Assembly (NCBI RefSeq): GCF_900177615.1
Contig: NZ_FXAP01000002.1
Location: 186,001-250,000 of the forward strand
Direction: 5' to 3'
Source of the DNA: Plantibacter flavus
GTDB taxonomy: Bacteria > Actinomycetota > Actinomycetes > Actinomycetales > Microbacteriaceae
DNA length: 64,000 nt
Shown: positions 52,340-60,720 of the stretch, piece by piece
Numbering within the stretch: position 1 is the stretch's first letter
How the letters are laid out: the number at the start of each line of letters is the position of its first letter
Position numbers and translations under genes: made by a program
The notes under the pieces: model-generated
What the model was told of the DNA's origin: nothing
The model's database searches: none
Seen by the model: the letters and a program-made list of their open reading frames with translations, nothing else

Positions 52340-53212
52340 TTACCGCTCGATCTTGTCGAGGTGGAGCATGGCGGCGAGGTTCTTGTCGAGCTCGTCGTCC
52401 TGGAAGACCTTCTTCCAGTCGTCCTTGATGATCGCGCTGCGGCCGTAGTCCATCGCGATGAGGCACGCGTCGGAGAACGGGTTGTCGCCCTTGAGCGAGT
52501 TCGCGAGGGCGACCTGCGTGTGGCCGAGGAGGATCGCACGAGCGGCCGGCTCCGGCACGCCCATGGTGTTGACGGCCTCGTCGAGCGACTCCTTGAGGAG
52601 CGCACCGATCATGCAGGCGATCGTCTCCACGAGGGTCGGCTCGAGCTGCGCGAGCTGCTTGACCGTGACCCAGTGGACCTCGCCGACAGGGGCGAAGATC
52701 GCCCGGACGACGGCCTCGACCTGCGCCTGCTTCTCAGCGTCGTCGGACTCGATCGCCGCGATGGCGTCCTGGAGGGCGGCGATGCCACCGAAGGTGTCCG
52801 CGTACTCCTCGGGCGTGTGGCGCTCGACGAAGACGGAGGGGTGGCAGGGGTGCGTGACGGCCTGGATGACGTCGTCGCGACGCGTCAGCAGACCCGCGTA
52901 CGCGGCGGCCGGGTCGAGCGTGAGGAGCACGGCGCCCGACTTCATGAGCGGGACGACGCCGGCGGACACGGCCTTCAGAGCGAGGTCCGGGACGGCGAGG
53001 ATGACGACGTCGGCGTCGGTGACGGCCGCGTCGGTCTCGGTGAGCTCGCGACCGGCCTCGGTCACGCGCTCCTGGCCGGCGGGCGAGACCTCGCTGTAGA
53101 AGACGTTGTGGCTGGTCTTCACGAGGTTGTTGGAGACGCGCATGCCCATCTTGCCGCCCGCGCCGATGACGGCGATGGTGAGCTGGTCCGCGACGGTGGT
53201 GGTGTCGGTCAT
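52340..53212 (-). CDS. apnO: D-apionate oxidoisomerase (ApnO-like)
   Basis: A 290-residue NAD(P)-dependent enzyme. N-terminal Rossmann motif VIGAGGKMGMRVSNNL near 15-30, then a helical phosphogluconate-dehydrogenase-like C-terminal domain (TVKQLAQLEPTLVETIACM, MGVPEPAARAILLGHTQVAL). This domain pair is typical of ApnO, which converts D-apionate to 3-oxo-isoapionate. ATG with AAGGAAG upstream overlaps the OiaC stop (ATGA). Ends the overlapping six-gene operon. An ordinary 3-hydroxyacid dehydrogenase is the alternative. Confidence 0.83.
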   Translation of the reverse strand: MTDTTTVADQLTIAVIGAGGKMGMRVSNNLVKTSHNVFYSEVSPAGQERVTEAGRELTETDAAVTDADVVILAVPDLALKAVSAGVVPLMKSGAVLLTLDPAAAYAGLLTRRDDVIQAVTHPCHPSVFVERHTPEEYADTFGGIAALQDAIAAIESDDAEKQAQVEAVVRAIFAPVGEVHWVTVKQLAQLEPTLVETIACMIGALLKESLDEAVNTMGVPEPAARAILLGHTQVALANSLKGDNPFSDACLIAMDYGRSAIIKDDWKKVFQDDELDKNLAAMLHLDKIER

Positions 53213-54006
53213 GATCTTCCTTCTCTCAGGTACTGCAGGTTGTGTGCGGTCCACGTGCGCTCGAGCTCGATCGTCTCCGTGATGGAGTCGCCGAGCGGGA
53301 GCCAGTGTTCGATGATCTGGTTGACACCGCGCTCGTCCGGTCGGACGACGGCGGTGAGGGCGGGGTAGTCGAGCAGGCCGGTGCCGAGCGGGGCACCTTC
53401 GAGGGTGAAACCGACCCAGCCGCCCCGGCGGGTGAACGCGAAGTCCTTGACATGGATGTTCCGGACGTACGGAGCTGTGCGCTCGATGACGTCCGCCGGG
53501 TGCTCGAGCCGCGCCACGGTGTTGGCCGGGTCGAGACAGATGCCGAGGTTCGGGTGGTCGACGGTGGTCACGAGGTCGACGAGCTCCTGCGACGACAGCT
53601 GCTCGTAGGTCTCGAGTGCGATCGTGACGCCGGCCGCCTCGAACGCCGGGAGCACCGCGCGGAGTCGATCCACGGCGTCGGCGTGGGACGGCCGGTCGTC
53701 GCCGGACGTGGCCATGCTGCGGAGGAGCTTCGCGCCCAGCACGGTGGCGATGTGGAGGAAGCGTTCGAGGTGCGCGACCGCGATCCCCTTCGTCCCGAGT
53801 TCGAGGGTGACCCCGCGCTCGCGGGCGACCTCGGCGATCCGGCGCAGCTCATCGTCGGACATCGACTCGATGCGGGCGTCGTCGCAGATCTGGAAGAGCT
53901 CGACGCCGGCGTCGGCCGTGCGCTCGAGCATGCCGATGACGCTCAAGCGCTCGGGTGCGAGCTCGGAGCCCTCCCAGAAGAAGGTGTAGGTGCCGAAGCC
54001 GATCAT
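53209..54006 (-). CDS. oiaC: 3-oxo-isoapionate decarboxylase (OiaC-like, TIM-barrel)
   Basis: A 265-residue sugar-phosphate isomerase/epimerase-fold protein. Metal-binding set E132 (ALETYEQ), D159 (LDPANT), H185 (IHVKD) and E233 (IIEHW) is intact. In the non-phosphorylated apionate route OiaC decarboxylates 3-oxo-isoapionate to L-erythrulose, and the following LerK/LerI/DerI genes are exactly those needed to use L-erythrulose. Overlaps both neighbours by ATGA. By sequence alone it could be another xylose-isomerase-like enzyme; context drives the call. Confidence 0.8.
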   Translation of the reverse strand: MIGFGTYTFFWEGSELAPERLSVIGMLERTADAGVELFQICDDARIESMSDDELRRIAEVARERGVTLELGTKGIAVAHLERFLHIATVLGAKLLRSMATSGDDRPSHADAVDRLRAVLPAFEAAGVTIALETYEQLSSQELVDLVTTVDHPNLGICLDPANTVARLEHPADVIERTAPYVRNIHVKDFAFTRRGGWVGFTLEGAPLGTGLLDYPALTAVVRPDERGVNQIIEHWLPLGDSITETIELERTWTAHNLQYLREGRS

Positions 54007-54857
54007 GCTGTCCTCGGTCCCTGAGCCTGTCGAAGGGTGCCATCCTGAGCCTGTCGAAGGGTGCCATCCTGAGCCTGTCGAAGGGCCTCGTCGAGCACTG
54101 CCTCGAGCGCCGCCACGTCGTGGGCGAAGCGTCCGAGGAACACGCCGTCGACGTCGTCACCGAGGGCGGTCAGCAGACCGGGACCCGCACTGCCGCCGTA
54201 GATGACCGAGCTGCCGACCCGGTCGGGCCGCTCGGCGATCGACTGCTTCAGGATCGCGCCGACGGCTCGCACGTACTCGGCAGACGCGGGTTCAGCCGCA
54301 CCGATCGCCCACACGGGCTCGTAGGCGACGATCACCGGTCCGGCCACGGCATCGGCGAGCGCGGAGTCCAGCTGGCGCACGCACTCCGTCGCAGCCGCCT
54401 CGGGCGTCGTGCGCTCGACCTCGCCGATGCAGAGGACCGGCGAGAGGCCGTTGCGGAGGGCCGCGGCGGTCTTCTCGGCGACGACCTCGTCGGTCTCGCC
54501 GAAGAGGGAGCGGCGCTCCGCGTGGCCGACCTCGACCACGGCGACGCCGACCTCGGCGAGCTCGGGGCCGCCGACCTCACCGGTGAACGCGCCACGGTCC
54601 GCGCTCGCGAGGTCCTGTGCTCCGACCAGCACGCCCGTCCCGGCGAGGGCCGCCACCGACGGCGCGACCGCGAGGTAACCGGGGATGACGAACAGTCGCA
54701 CGCGACCATCGACCACGGCCTCGTGCCGACGGGCCAAGGCGCCCACCTGCTCGATCCACTCGAGGGTCTGCGCGTGGCCGAAGTACATCTTCAGGCTCAC
54801 GCCGACCACGCGGGGCGCGGTCGACGTGGGCACGGCCGACGGGGACGGGGTGGTCAT
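54003..54857 (-). CDS. lerI: Triose-phosphate-isomerase-like L-erythrulose-1-phosphate isomerase (LerI-like)
   Basis: A 284-residue TIM barrel with catalytic residues Lys23 (VSLKMYF), His112 (VGHAERR) and Glu180 (AYEPVWAIG), and GGSAG phosphate loop near 221. Housekeeping TPI usually starts AGNWKMN, which is absent here (SLKMY), and gene context favours LerI. The last ~27 residues (LRQAQDGT repeated, then [10 protein letters not shown]) are encoded by three direct units of the CTTCGACA repeat family at 54013-54086, an added tail not part of the barrel. Overlaps DerI by one base. Confidence 0.82.
   Translation of the reverse strand: MTTPSPSAVPTSTAPRVVGVSLKMYFGHAQTLEWIEQVGALARRHEAVVDGRVRLFVIPGYLAVAPSVAALAGTGVLVGAQDLASADRGAFTGEVGGPELAEVGVAVVEVGHAERRSLFGETDEVVAEKTAAALRNGLSPVLCIGEVERTTPEAAATECVRQLDSALADAVAGPVIVAYEPVWAIGAAEPASAEYVRAVGAILKQSIAERPDRVGSSVIYGGSAGPGLLTALGDDVDGVFLGRFAHDVAALEAVLDEALRQAQDGTLRQAQDGTLRQAQGPRTA
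54013..54086. repeat. CTTCGACA-family repeats inside the lerI 3' end
   Basis: Three units of CCTGAGCCTGTCGAAGGG with a 24-bp period, in frame with lerI on the minus strand, encode its C-terminal tail. They end just before the OiaC start. Confidence 0.9.
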
Positions 54858-55327
54858 CAGCAGGAGCCCGTCGCCTCGTATTCACCGATGACGGCGACCT
54901 TCTCGGCACTCGCGCTGGTCTCGTCGAAGCGGTAGGTGAGCCACTCGCGGACGAGGCGGCGGGCGAGCTCGATGCCGATGACGCGCTGGCCCATCGTCAG
55001 GACCTGCGCGTTGTTGCTGAGGACACCGCGCTCGACCGAGAAGCTGTCGTGTGCCGTCACGGCGCGGATGCCGGCGACCTTGTTGGCGGCGATCGCGACG
55101 CCCAGGCCGGTGCCGCAGAAGAGGAGCGCGCGGTCGGCCTGGCCGGACGCGACGAGCTCGGCTGCGGCGATCGCGACCCGCGGGTAGGCGGTGTGCCCGT
55201 CGGCGTCCACGCCCACGTCGACGAGCGAGGCGACGCCGTCGTGCTGCTCGAGGTCGCGCTTGACGATCTCCTTGTAGTCGAACCCGGCGTCATCCGAGCC
55301 GATGACGATGCGCAGCTGATCAGTCAT
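54857..55327 (-). CDS. derI: RpiB-family D-erythrulose-4-phosphate isomerase (DerI-like)
   Basis: A 156-residue RpiB/LacAB-family sugar-phosphate isomerase: [10 protein letters not shown] near 11-20, active-site Cys71 in [16 protein letters not shown] and [17 protein letters not shown]. In erythrulose catabolism DerI interconverts D-erythrulose 4-phosphate and D-erythrose 4-phosphate. Context (LerI, LerK) favours this over ribose-5-phosphate isomerase. Start overlaps the LerK stop (ATGA), the end overlaps lerI by one base. Confidence 0.83.
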   Translation of the reverse strand: MTDQLRIVIGSDDAGFDYKEIVKRDLEQHDGVASLVDVGVDADGHTAYPRVAIAAAELVASGQADRALLFCGTGLGVAIAANKVAGIRAVTAHDSFSVERGVLSNNAQVLTMGQRVIGIELARRLVREWLTYRFDETSASAEKVAVIGEYEATGSC

Positions 55328-57108
55328 GCGTGTACTCCTTCGTTGGTGGTGGTGCTGGTGGAGCGGTCCGGTGCGGTGGTGCCGCCGGCGCGCTCGAGGA
55401 CGGGGACGATCGCCGTGACGATCAGGCCGAACGAGTGCGCACCGGCGTCGACCGTACCGAGACTCTTCTCGGCGTGCGGACGGGCGCGGCCCATCTTCGG
55501 CAGGAGGTCCGCGGTCTCGGCGGCAGCGGTGGAGGCAGCCGCAGCGGCGGTCGTCCAGGCGGTGACGAGGTCGGCACCGTCGGCGACGGCTGCGCTCAGG
55601 GTGGTGGTGAACGGCACGAGCGCGTCGACCATCGTCTTCTGCCCGACCTCGGCCTTGCCGAACGACATGATGCCGTCGACCGCGGCCTGCACGCCGGTCG
55701 CGACGTCGGTGCGGCCTGGTGCGACCTCGTCGCCGAGGGCGGTTCCGACCGAGCGGAGCGCGAGGCCCCACAGAGCGCCGGACGTGCCGCCGGCGCGGTC
55801 CGCCCAGGCGTCGCCGGCCAGGTGCAGGACGGTGTGGGCACCGGCCCCGGCATCGGCGGCGGCGTGCGCGGCGGTGACGGCGGCACGAGCACCGCGCTGC
55901 ATGCCGATGCCGTGGTCGCCGTCACCCGCGACGGCGTCGATCCGGCCTAGCTCCTCGACGTTCGTGTCGATGACCTGGACGAGCGCGTCGAGGGCTTCGA
56001 CCACGACCGCGGCGGCGGCCCGTGACACGTCGGTGGACTCGGGGATCTCGGCAGCCGTCTCGGCGACGAGCTCCGAGGGGTCGAGCTGCTCGGCCGCTGC
56101 GACGACGCCCTTGCGGTAGGCGGGGGTGTCGGCACCGGCAGCCCAGAAGCCCTCGAGCTCCTCGTCCAACCAGAAGAGCGTGAGCGAGACGCCGGCCATG
56201 TCGAAGCTCGTGACGAGCTCGCCGACCTCGGGATCGACGATCTCCACCCCGGCGGCCTCGAGCTGCGCGGCGACCGCACGGTAGACGACGAACAGTTCCT
56301 CGTACTTCACCGAGCCGAGCCCGTTGAGGATGACGCCGACGCGAGCGCCCGCGGCCTCGGAGACACCCTCGGGCAGTTCCGCGAGCAGCGAGGAGACGAG
56401 CAGGGTGGCGAGTTCATCGGCCGTCGGCACGTCGGTCTCGTCGATGCCGGGCTCGCCGTGGATGCCCATGCCGACCGCCATTCGCCCCTCGGGCACGGTG
56501 AACAGCGGCTCGGTCGCGCCCGGCAGGGTGCAGCCGCTGAACGCGACACCGAAGGACCGGGTGCGCTCGTTCGCGTGGGTGGCGACGCGGACGACCTCGT
56601 CGAGGTCGTAGCCCGCCTCGGCCGCAGCGGCGGCCGACTTGAAGACGGTGAGGTCGCCCGCGATACCGCGACGCTTGTGCTGCTCGGCGAGGGGCGCGCT
56701 CGAGATGTCGTCGGTGACGGCGACGCTGCGGGTGGGGATGCCCGCAGCGTTCAGCGCGTCCTGCGCCTGGGTGAAGTGGAGCACGTCGCCCGCGTAGTTG
56801 CCGTAGCTGAGGAGGACGCCGCCCCCGCGCTGCGCCGCCTTCGCGACAGACTCGACCTGGTGGGCGGACGGCGAGGCGAACAGGTTGCCCATCGCCGCAC
56901 CGTGCGCGAGGCCCTGGCCGACGATGCCGCCGAACGCCGGGTAGTGGCCGGAGCCACCGCCGATGACGAGCGCGACCGTGCCCTCGGGCGTCCGGGTGCT
57001 CCGGACGACGCCGCCGGTCACGCGCCGGACCTGGTTGCGGTTCGCGGCGACGAAGCCGTCGATCATCTCGTCGGCGAAGTCCGCCGGGTCGTTGAACAGG
57101 CGCGTCAT
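55324..57108 (-). CDS. lerK: L-erythrulose 1-kinase (LerK-like DhaK-DhaL fusion)
   Basis: A 594-residue dihydroxyacetone-kinase-family ATP-dependent enzyme with both domains in one chain. DhaK domain has [12 protein letters not shown] (50-61) and the substrate-linking His217 in GMGIHGEPG. DhaL domain has the metal-binding [13 protein letters not shown] (~391-403). Dihydroxyacetone kinases and LerK are the same family; with DerI, LerI and OiaC next door, L-erythrulose is the likely substrate. Stop overlaps DerI, start overlaps the MFS stop (ATGA). A Thr/Ser-rich C-terminal tail is present. Confidence 0.86.
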   Translation of the reverse strand: MTRLFNDPADFADEMIDGFVAANRNQVRRVTGGVVRSTRTPEGTVALVIGGGSGHYPAFGGIVGQGLAHGAAMGNLFASPSAHQVESVAKAAQRGGGVLLSYGNYAGDVLHFTQAQDALNAAGIPTRSVAVTDDISSAPLAEQHKRRGIAGDLTVFKSAAAAAEAGYDLDEVVRVATHANERTRSFGVAFSGCTLPGATEPLFTVPEGRMAVGMGIHGEPGIDETDVPTADELATLLVSSLLAELPEGVSEAAGARVGVILNGLGSVKYEELFVVYRAVAAQLEAAGVEIVDPEVGELVTSFDMAGVSLTLFWLDEELEGFWAAGADTPAYRKGVVAAAEQLDPSELVAETAAEIPESTDVSRAAAAVVVEALDALVQVIDTNVEELGRIDAVAGDGDHGIGMQRGARAAVTAAHAAADAGAGAHTVLHLAGDAWADRAGGTSGALWGLALRSVGTALGDEVAPGRTDVATGVQAAVDGIMSFGKAEVGQKTMVDALVPFTTTLSAAVADGADLVTAWTTAAAAASTAAAETADLLPKMGRARPHAEKSLGTVDAGAHSFGLIVTAIVPVLERAGGTTAPDRSTSTTTNEGVHA

Positions 57109-58484
57109 CGGGTCTTACCCGTGAGGTCGTCGTGCGAGACGCGCAGCTCGCGAGAGCTCCGCTGCTTCGAGAGGATCACCATGAGCGTCGCGGAGATCAT
57201 CATGAAGCCACCGACGATGAACATCGGGACGACGTACTGCGGGGTGTCGCCGACCTTGGTGAGGTCCGCGACGGCACCCGTGATGTACGGCGCCGAGAAC
57301 CCGGCGAGGTTGCCGACCGTGTTGATGAGTGCGATACCCGCGGCAGCCGCCGCACCGGTGAGGAACTGCGTGGGCAGCGTCCAGAAGTTGGGCAGCGCGG
57401 CGAAGATCGCCATGGCGGTGACCGCGATGATCGCGATGGTGAGGGCGGGCGAGTTGGCGAAGAGCGCGAGCGGGATGCTCACGGCACCGACGATCGCGGG
57501 GATCACGATGTGCCAGGTCTTCAGGCCACGGCGCGTCGCGTCACGAGACCAGAAGTACAGGGCGATGGCGGCCGGCACGTACGGGATCGCCGTGATGAGG
57601 CCCTTCTGCATGACGTTGAACTCGGTCCCGAACGTCTCCTGGAAGCCCTCGATGATCGTGGGGAGGAAGAAGCCGAGCGCGTAGAGGCCGTAGATGAAGC
57701 CGAAGTAGATGAACGCGAGCATCCAGACGCGACCGCTCGTGAACGCGTGCTTGAGGCTGACGTGGCCCTGCTTCTGCTCGGTGGTGGCCTTCTCGTGTGC
57801 GAGGGCCGCCGTGAGCCAGACCTGCTCCTCGGTGGTGAGCCACTTGGCGTCCGCGGGGCGGTCCTTCAGGTAGAACCAGGCGATGACACCGATGAGGATG
57901 GCCGGGAGTCCGACGCCGAGGAACATGAAGCGCCAGCCCTCGAGGCCGAAGAACACGCCGTGCTGGCCGATGAGCCACCCGGCGAGGGGAGCGCCGATGA
58001 CGGTGGTGAGCGGCTGCGCCAGGTAGAAGAGGGCGAGGATCTTGCTGCGGTGCTTGGCCGGGACCCAGAGGCTCAGGAAGAGGATCGCGCCGGGGAAGAA
58101 GCCGGCTTCGGCGACACCGAGCACGAAGCGGAGGATCGCGAGCTGTTCGAAGTTGGCGACCCAGGTGAACAGGACCGCGACGATGCCCCAGGTGACCATG
58201 ATGCGGGCGAGCCAGCGACGGGCACCGAACTTGTTGAGCGCGAGGTTGCTGGGCACCTCGAGCAGGATGTAGCCGATGAAGAAGACGCCGGACGCGAAGC
58301 CGAACTGGGCGGCGGAGAGCGCGAGGTCCTCGTTCATGCCGTTGGGGGCGGCGAAGCCGATCGCGGTGCGGTCCAGGTAGTTGATGAAGAACATCAGCGC
58401 CACGAACGGCACGAGACGGATCGAGACCTTCCGGATGGCTGATCGCTCGACAGCCGGATTGGCCGCGGGGGCGGTGGTGTCCAC
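57105..58484 (-). CDS. MFS transporter (anion:cation symporter-like) of the apionate locus
   Basis: A 459-residue twelve-helix MFS protein of the ACS type: MFFINYLDRTAIGFAAP after a short basic N-terminus, loop 2-3 NKFGARRWLARIM, and the family's YGLYALGFFLP block. Such carriers take up organic or sugar acids with a proton, fitting apionate or apionolactone. GTG at 58484 is chosen since GGAGTCATA directly precedes it and it yields VDTTAPAANP; upstream in-frame starts lie in the promoter region. First gene of the six-gene overlapping operon. Confidence 0.86.
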   Translation of the reverse strand: MDTTAPAANPAVERSAIRKVSIRLVPFVALMFFINYLDRTAIGFAAPNGMNEDLALSAAQFGFASGVFFIGYILLEVPSNLALNKFGARRWLARIMVTWGIVAVLFTWVANFEQLAILRFVLGVAEAGFFPGAILFLSLWVPAKHRSKILALFYLAQPLTTVIGAPLAGWLIGQHGVFFGLEGWRFMFLGVGLPAILIGVIAWFYLKDRPADAKWLTTEEQVWLTAALAHEKATTEQKQGHVSLKHAFTSGRVWMLAFIYFGFIYGLYALGFFLPTIIEGFQETFGTEFNVMQKGLITAIPYVPAAIALYFWSRDATRRGLKTWHIVIPAIVGAVSIPLALFANSPALTIAIIAVTAMAIFAALPNFWTLPTQFLTGAAAAAGIALINTVGNLAGFSAPYITGAVADLTKVGDTPQYVVPMFIVGGFMMISATLMVILSKQRSSRELRVSHDDLTGKTR

Positions 58485-58550
58485 TATGACTCCTCGGGTG
58501 GGCGGCATCGATGCCGCGGGCAGGGCGTGGTCCGGGCCGGACCGGAATGA

Positions 58551-58579
58551 ACGATACATCAACCGGTTGACCAATTCAA
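58551..58579 (-). promoter_or_regulatory. Promoter with embedded operator for the apionate operon
   Basis: On the minus strand, -35 TTGAAT (58574-58579) and -10 TATCGT (58551-58556) are separated by exactly 17 bp. The spacer contains TCAACCGGTTGA, a perfect 12-bp palindrome (58559-58570), which is an ideal repression site. Confidence 0.8.
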
Positions 58580-58599
58580 GCATCGCTAGCCCCCGAGCC

Positions 58600-58668
58600 C
58601 CCCGGTCCCTGAAGCACCCCTCCCGGTCCCTGAAGCACCCCTCCCGGTCCCTGAGCTTGTCGAAGGGC
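58600..58668. repeat. GGTCCCTGAG-type repeat ahead of the FCD regulator
   Basis: Three direct units (CCCGGTCCCTGAAGCACCCC twice, then CCGGTCCCTGAGCTTGTCG) lie between the operon promoter and the regulator start. Member of the CTTCGACA repeat family. Confidence 0.8.
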
Positions 58669-58685
58669 CGCGATACAGTGAACCC

Positions 58686-59423
58686 ATGCCTGCGTTCCCG
58701 GATCGGCCGACCGACGACATCTCGTCCAGCCTCGGACCGGTCGCGGTGGGATCAGCCGTCTCCGCCGTCGCGAAGCGTCTGCTCGACCACTTCACGAGCG
58801 GTGAGATCGCCCCGGGGACCCGACTCCCACCGGAACGTCAGCTCGCCGCGTCCCTCGGCATCGGGCGCTCAGCCGTCCGCGAGGCACTCGCGGCGCTCGA
58901 GATCCTCGGCGTCGTCGACGTCCGCCCAGGCAGCGGCACCTACCTCCGCGGCAGTGTCTCCGAGCTCCTCCCCGAGACGCTCAGCTGGGGCCTCATGCTG
59001 GGCGAACCACGGACCCGCGAACTCATCGAGGTGCGCGGGCAGCTCGAGGTCTTCGCCGCCGGCCTCGCTGCAACGCGTATGGACGACATGGCACGCAACC
59101 GGCTCCGCAACCACCTCACCGCGATGAGCGAGGCGGGTGCCAATCGCACCAAGTTCATCGAGGCCGACCTCAAGTTCCATCTGGAGCTCGCCTCGGCCAC
59201 CGGGAACCGCGTACTCTCCGACCTCCTGCAGAGCATCCGCTCGCTCCTCCGCATCTGGGTGGAGCGCGGTATCCACGAGGACGTCGACGCCCAGCGCGCC
59301 TTCGAGGAGCACGAGGCCGTCTACGAGGCGATCATGTCGGGCGACCCGGCCGCCGCGACGACCGCGATGCAGCACCACATGGACACCGCGACCGAGCGCC
59401 TGAACCGCACCCTCACGGCGTAG
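58686..59423 (+). CDS. GntR-family regulator, FadR/FCD type
   Basis: A 245-residue regulator: winged helix near residues 20-90 (ASLGIGRSAVREALAALEIL) and an all-helical FCD effector domain with metal-coordinating pattern (EADLKFHLELA, EEHEAVYEAI, MQHHMD). Divergent from the apionate operon, separated by repeat DNA and a promoter with a palindrome. TACAGT (58674-58679) lies 6 nt before the ATG, so the message is likely leaderless. Probable repressor of both apionate units, with a pathway intermediate as inducer. Confidence 0.9.
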   Translation: MPAFPDRPTDDISSSLGPVAVGSAVSAVAKRLLDHFTSGEIAPGTRLPPERQLAASLGIGRSAVREALAALEILGVVDVRPGSGTYLRGSVSELLPETLSWGLMLGEPRTRELIEVRGQLEVFAAGLAATRMDDMARNRLRNHLTAMSEAGANRTKFIEADLKFHLELASATGNRVLSDLLQSIRSLLRIWVERGIHEDVDAQRAFEEHEAVYEAIMSGDPAAATTAMQHHMDTATERLNRTLTA

Positions 59424-59690
59424 GGCCTCCGGCCTGCGCGAGAGCAGGATGAACGCACGAGGACCGGACGACCCGCTCGCGCTGGCTTCGCGCACTCGCG
59501 GGCGTAAGACCCGCCGCTCGACAGTCCGCCGCTGTTGCATCGCGCGCTGGTGGCACGGCGGGCGGCCAATCGACCATCCGACAGCCGACCTAGCCGCGGG
59601 ATTGCGAGCTCCCGCGCCTCTCCGCTCAAACTCACTCAGTTTAAATATAAGTTGTGCGCCTGTAAAACTTTAATGCTAGTATTTGTGACC
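59424..59690. other. Non-coding junction with AT-rich promoter
   Basis: No convincing gene. The first half is GC-rich with no clear dyads. From 59630 the composition drops sharply to A/T (TTTAAATATAAG, then TGTAAAACTTTAATG). A promoter is likely here: TTGTGC at 59652-59657, then an extended -10 TGCTAGTAT at 59674-59682, 19 bp apart. This AT-rich step marks the left limit of the chorismatase gene group. Confidence 0.6.
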
Positions 59691-59725
59691 TGCGGGCGAC
59701 TGCCCGCAAGTCGAGGGCACTCGAC
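59691..59725 (+). promoter_or_regulatory. Two tandem hairpins in the leader of the chorismatase operon
   Basis: TGCGGGC and GCCCGCA (59691-59697 and 59702-59708) form a 7-bp stem with GACT loop; GTCGAG and CTCGAC (59710-59715 and 59720-59725) form a 6-bp stem with GGCA loop. They lie between the putative promoter and the ribosome site GGAGGA (59743-59748). Structures could regulate or stabilise the leader. Confidence 0.55.
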
Positions 59726-59751
59726 GCTCGCTTGACCATTCCGGAGGAATC

Positions 59752-60720
59752 TTGCAGACGTTCGTCGCACCCATGTTCTCGATCGATGAGGGTTCACTTC
59801 CGAGTGAGATCATCGGAGTTTCACCCCTGGCTCGGATCTATTACGGCCAGACCGAGGCGGGGCCACGTGTGATCGACGGCGTCCTAGAGCTCCCGGTACA
59901 CATGGTCACTGATGGCACCGCCGGATTCATCGAGACATGGCACGCCACGGGCAATGTCACCGTTGTCATTCGGGGCTCTGTCGCCGTTGCCCACGATGGC
60001 CAGCAACTCGTCTGCGCCGGATTCGTGCCGCGTCACGGCCGCTGGGCAGATGCGATCCGCCAGGCGTACGCGCAGGGTATCGCACTGGCCGATGAGCTTG
60101 GATACGCCAACATCTTCCGCATGTGGAACATGATTGGCCACATCAACGAGACGAACCAGGACGGGCTTGAGGTCTATCGCGACTTCTGCGTGGGGCGCGC
60201 TGAAGCGTTCGATGTTCGCAAGATGATCGATGGTGTGCCTTCAGCGACCGGGATCGGATCACGTGGTGACGGCATCAGCTTCTACTTTCTCGCGACACGC
60301 TCGGGGCGAATCACAAACCTGGAGAACCCCAACCAGGTTCCGGCGTTCGAATATCCGGATGACTACGGTCCACGACCACCATCCTTCGCTCGCGCATCGA
60401 CGATCGATGGCGCCGACAAGCTTTTCATCTCAGGGACGGCGAGCATACTCGGGCACCGCACCATGCACGTCGGCAACATTGAGAAGCAACTTGAGACCAC
60501 CCGCGACAACCTCCAGGCGCTCCTGCGCGCCAGCGAAGATGATGAGCGTGGTTGGCAACTGGAGCACGTGAAGGTCTATGTGCGTCACAGCCGCGACCTT
60601 GAGACGGTGCGCAGGTTCGTTGAGCAGAACCTTCCGACACCCACACCGCCCGTCTACATGAACGTGGCGATCTGTCGGAGCGACCTGCTCGTCGAGATCG
60701 AGGGGGTGGCCAGAAGATGA
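59752..60720 (+). CDS. Chorismatase (FkbO/Hyg5/XanB2-family chorismate hydrolase)
   Basis: A 322-residue protein from a TTG start (MQTFVAP) with GGAGGAAT four bases upstream. Family blocks: FRMWNMIGHINETNQDGLEV (122-141), YRDFCVGRAEAF, GIGSRGDGISFYFLA (~167-181), and ENPNQVPAFEYPDDYGPR (191-208). Chorismatases release pyruvate from chorismate and leave either a dihydroxycyclohexadiene-carboxylate (FkbO type) or 3-hydroxybenzoate (Hyg5 type). Which one is not clear from sequence; the hydroxybenzoate hydroxylase-like gene downstream favours 3-hydroxybenzoate. First gene of a four-gene overlapping operon. Confidence 0.9.
   Translation: MQTFVAPMFSIDEGSLPSEIIGVSPLARIYYGQTEAGPRVIDGVLELPVHMVTDGTAGFIETWHATGNVTVVIRGSVAVAHDGQQLVCAGFVPRHGRWADAIRQAYAQGIALADELGYANIFRMWNMIGHINETNQDGLEVYRDFCVGRAEAFDVRKMIDGVPSATGIGSRGDGISFYFLATRSGRITNLENPNQVPAFEYPDDYGPRPPSFARASTIDGADKLFISGTASILGHRTMHVGNIEKQLETTRDNLQALLRASEDDERGWQLEHVKVYVRHSRDLETVRRFVEQNLPTPTPPVYMNVAICRSDLLVEIEGVARR

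Noticed and set aside
54003-54857. Annotation as housekeeping triose-phosphate isomerase
   Set aside because: The canonical N-terminal AGNWKMN motif is changed to SLKMY, and it lies between OiaC- and DerI-like genes, favouring LerI.
59449-59673. A small plus-strand ORF of 74 codons at the composition boundary
   Set aside because: Arg-rich product that runs into the A/T-rich promoter, with no start signal or homology visible by eye.
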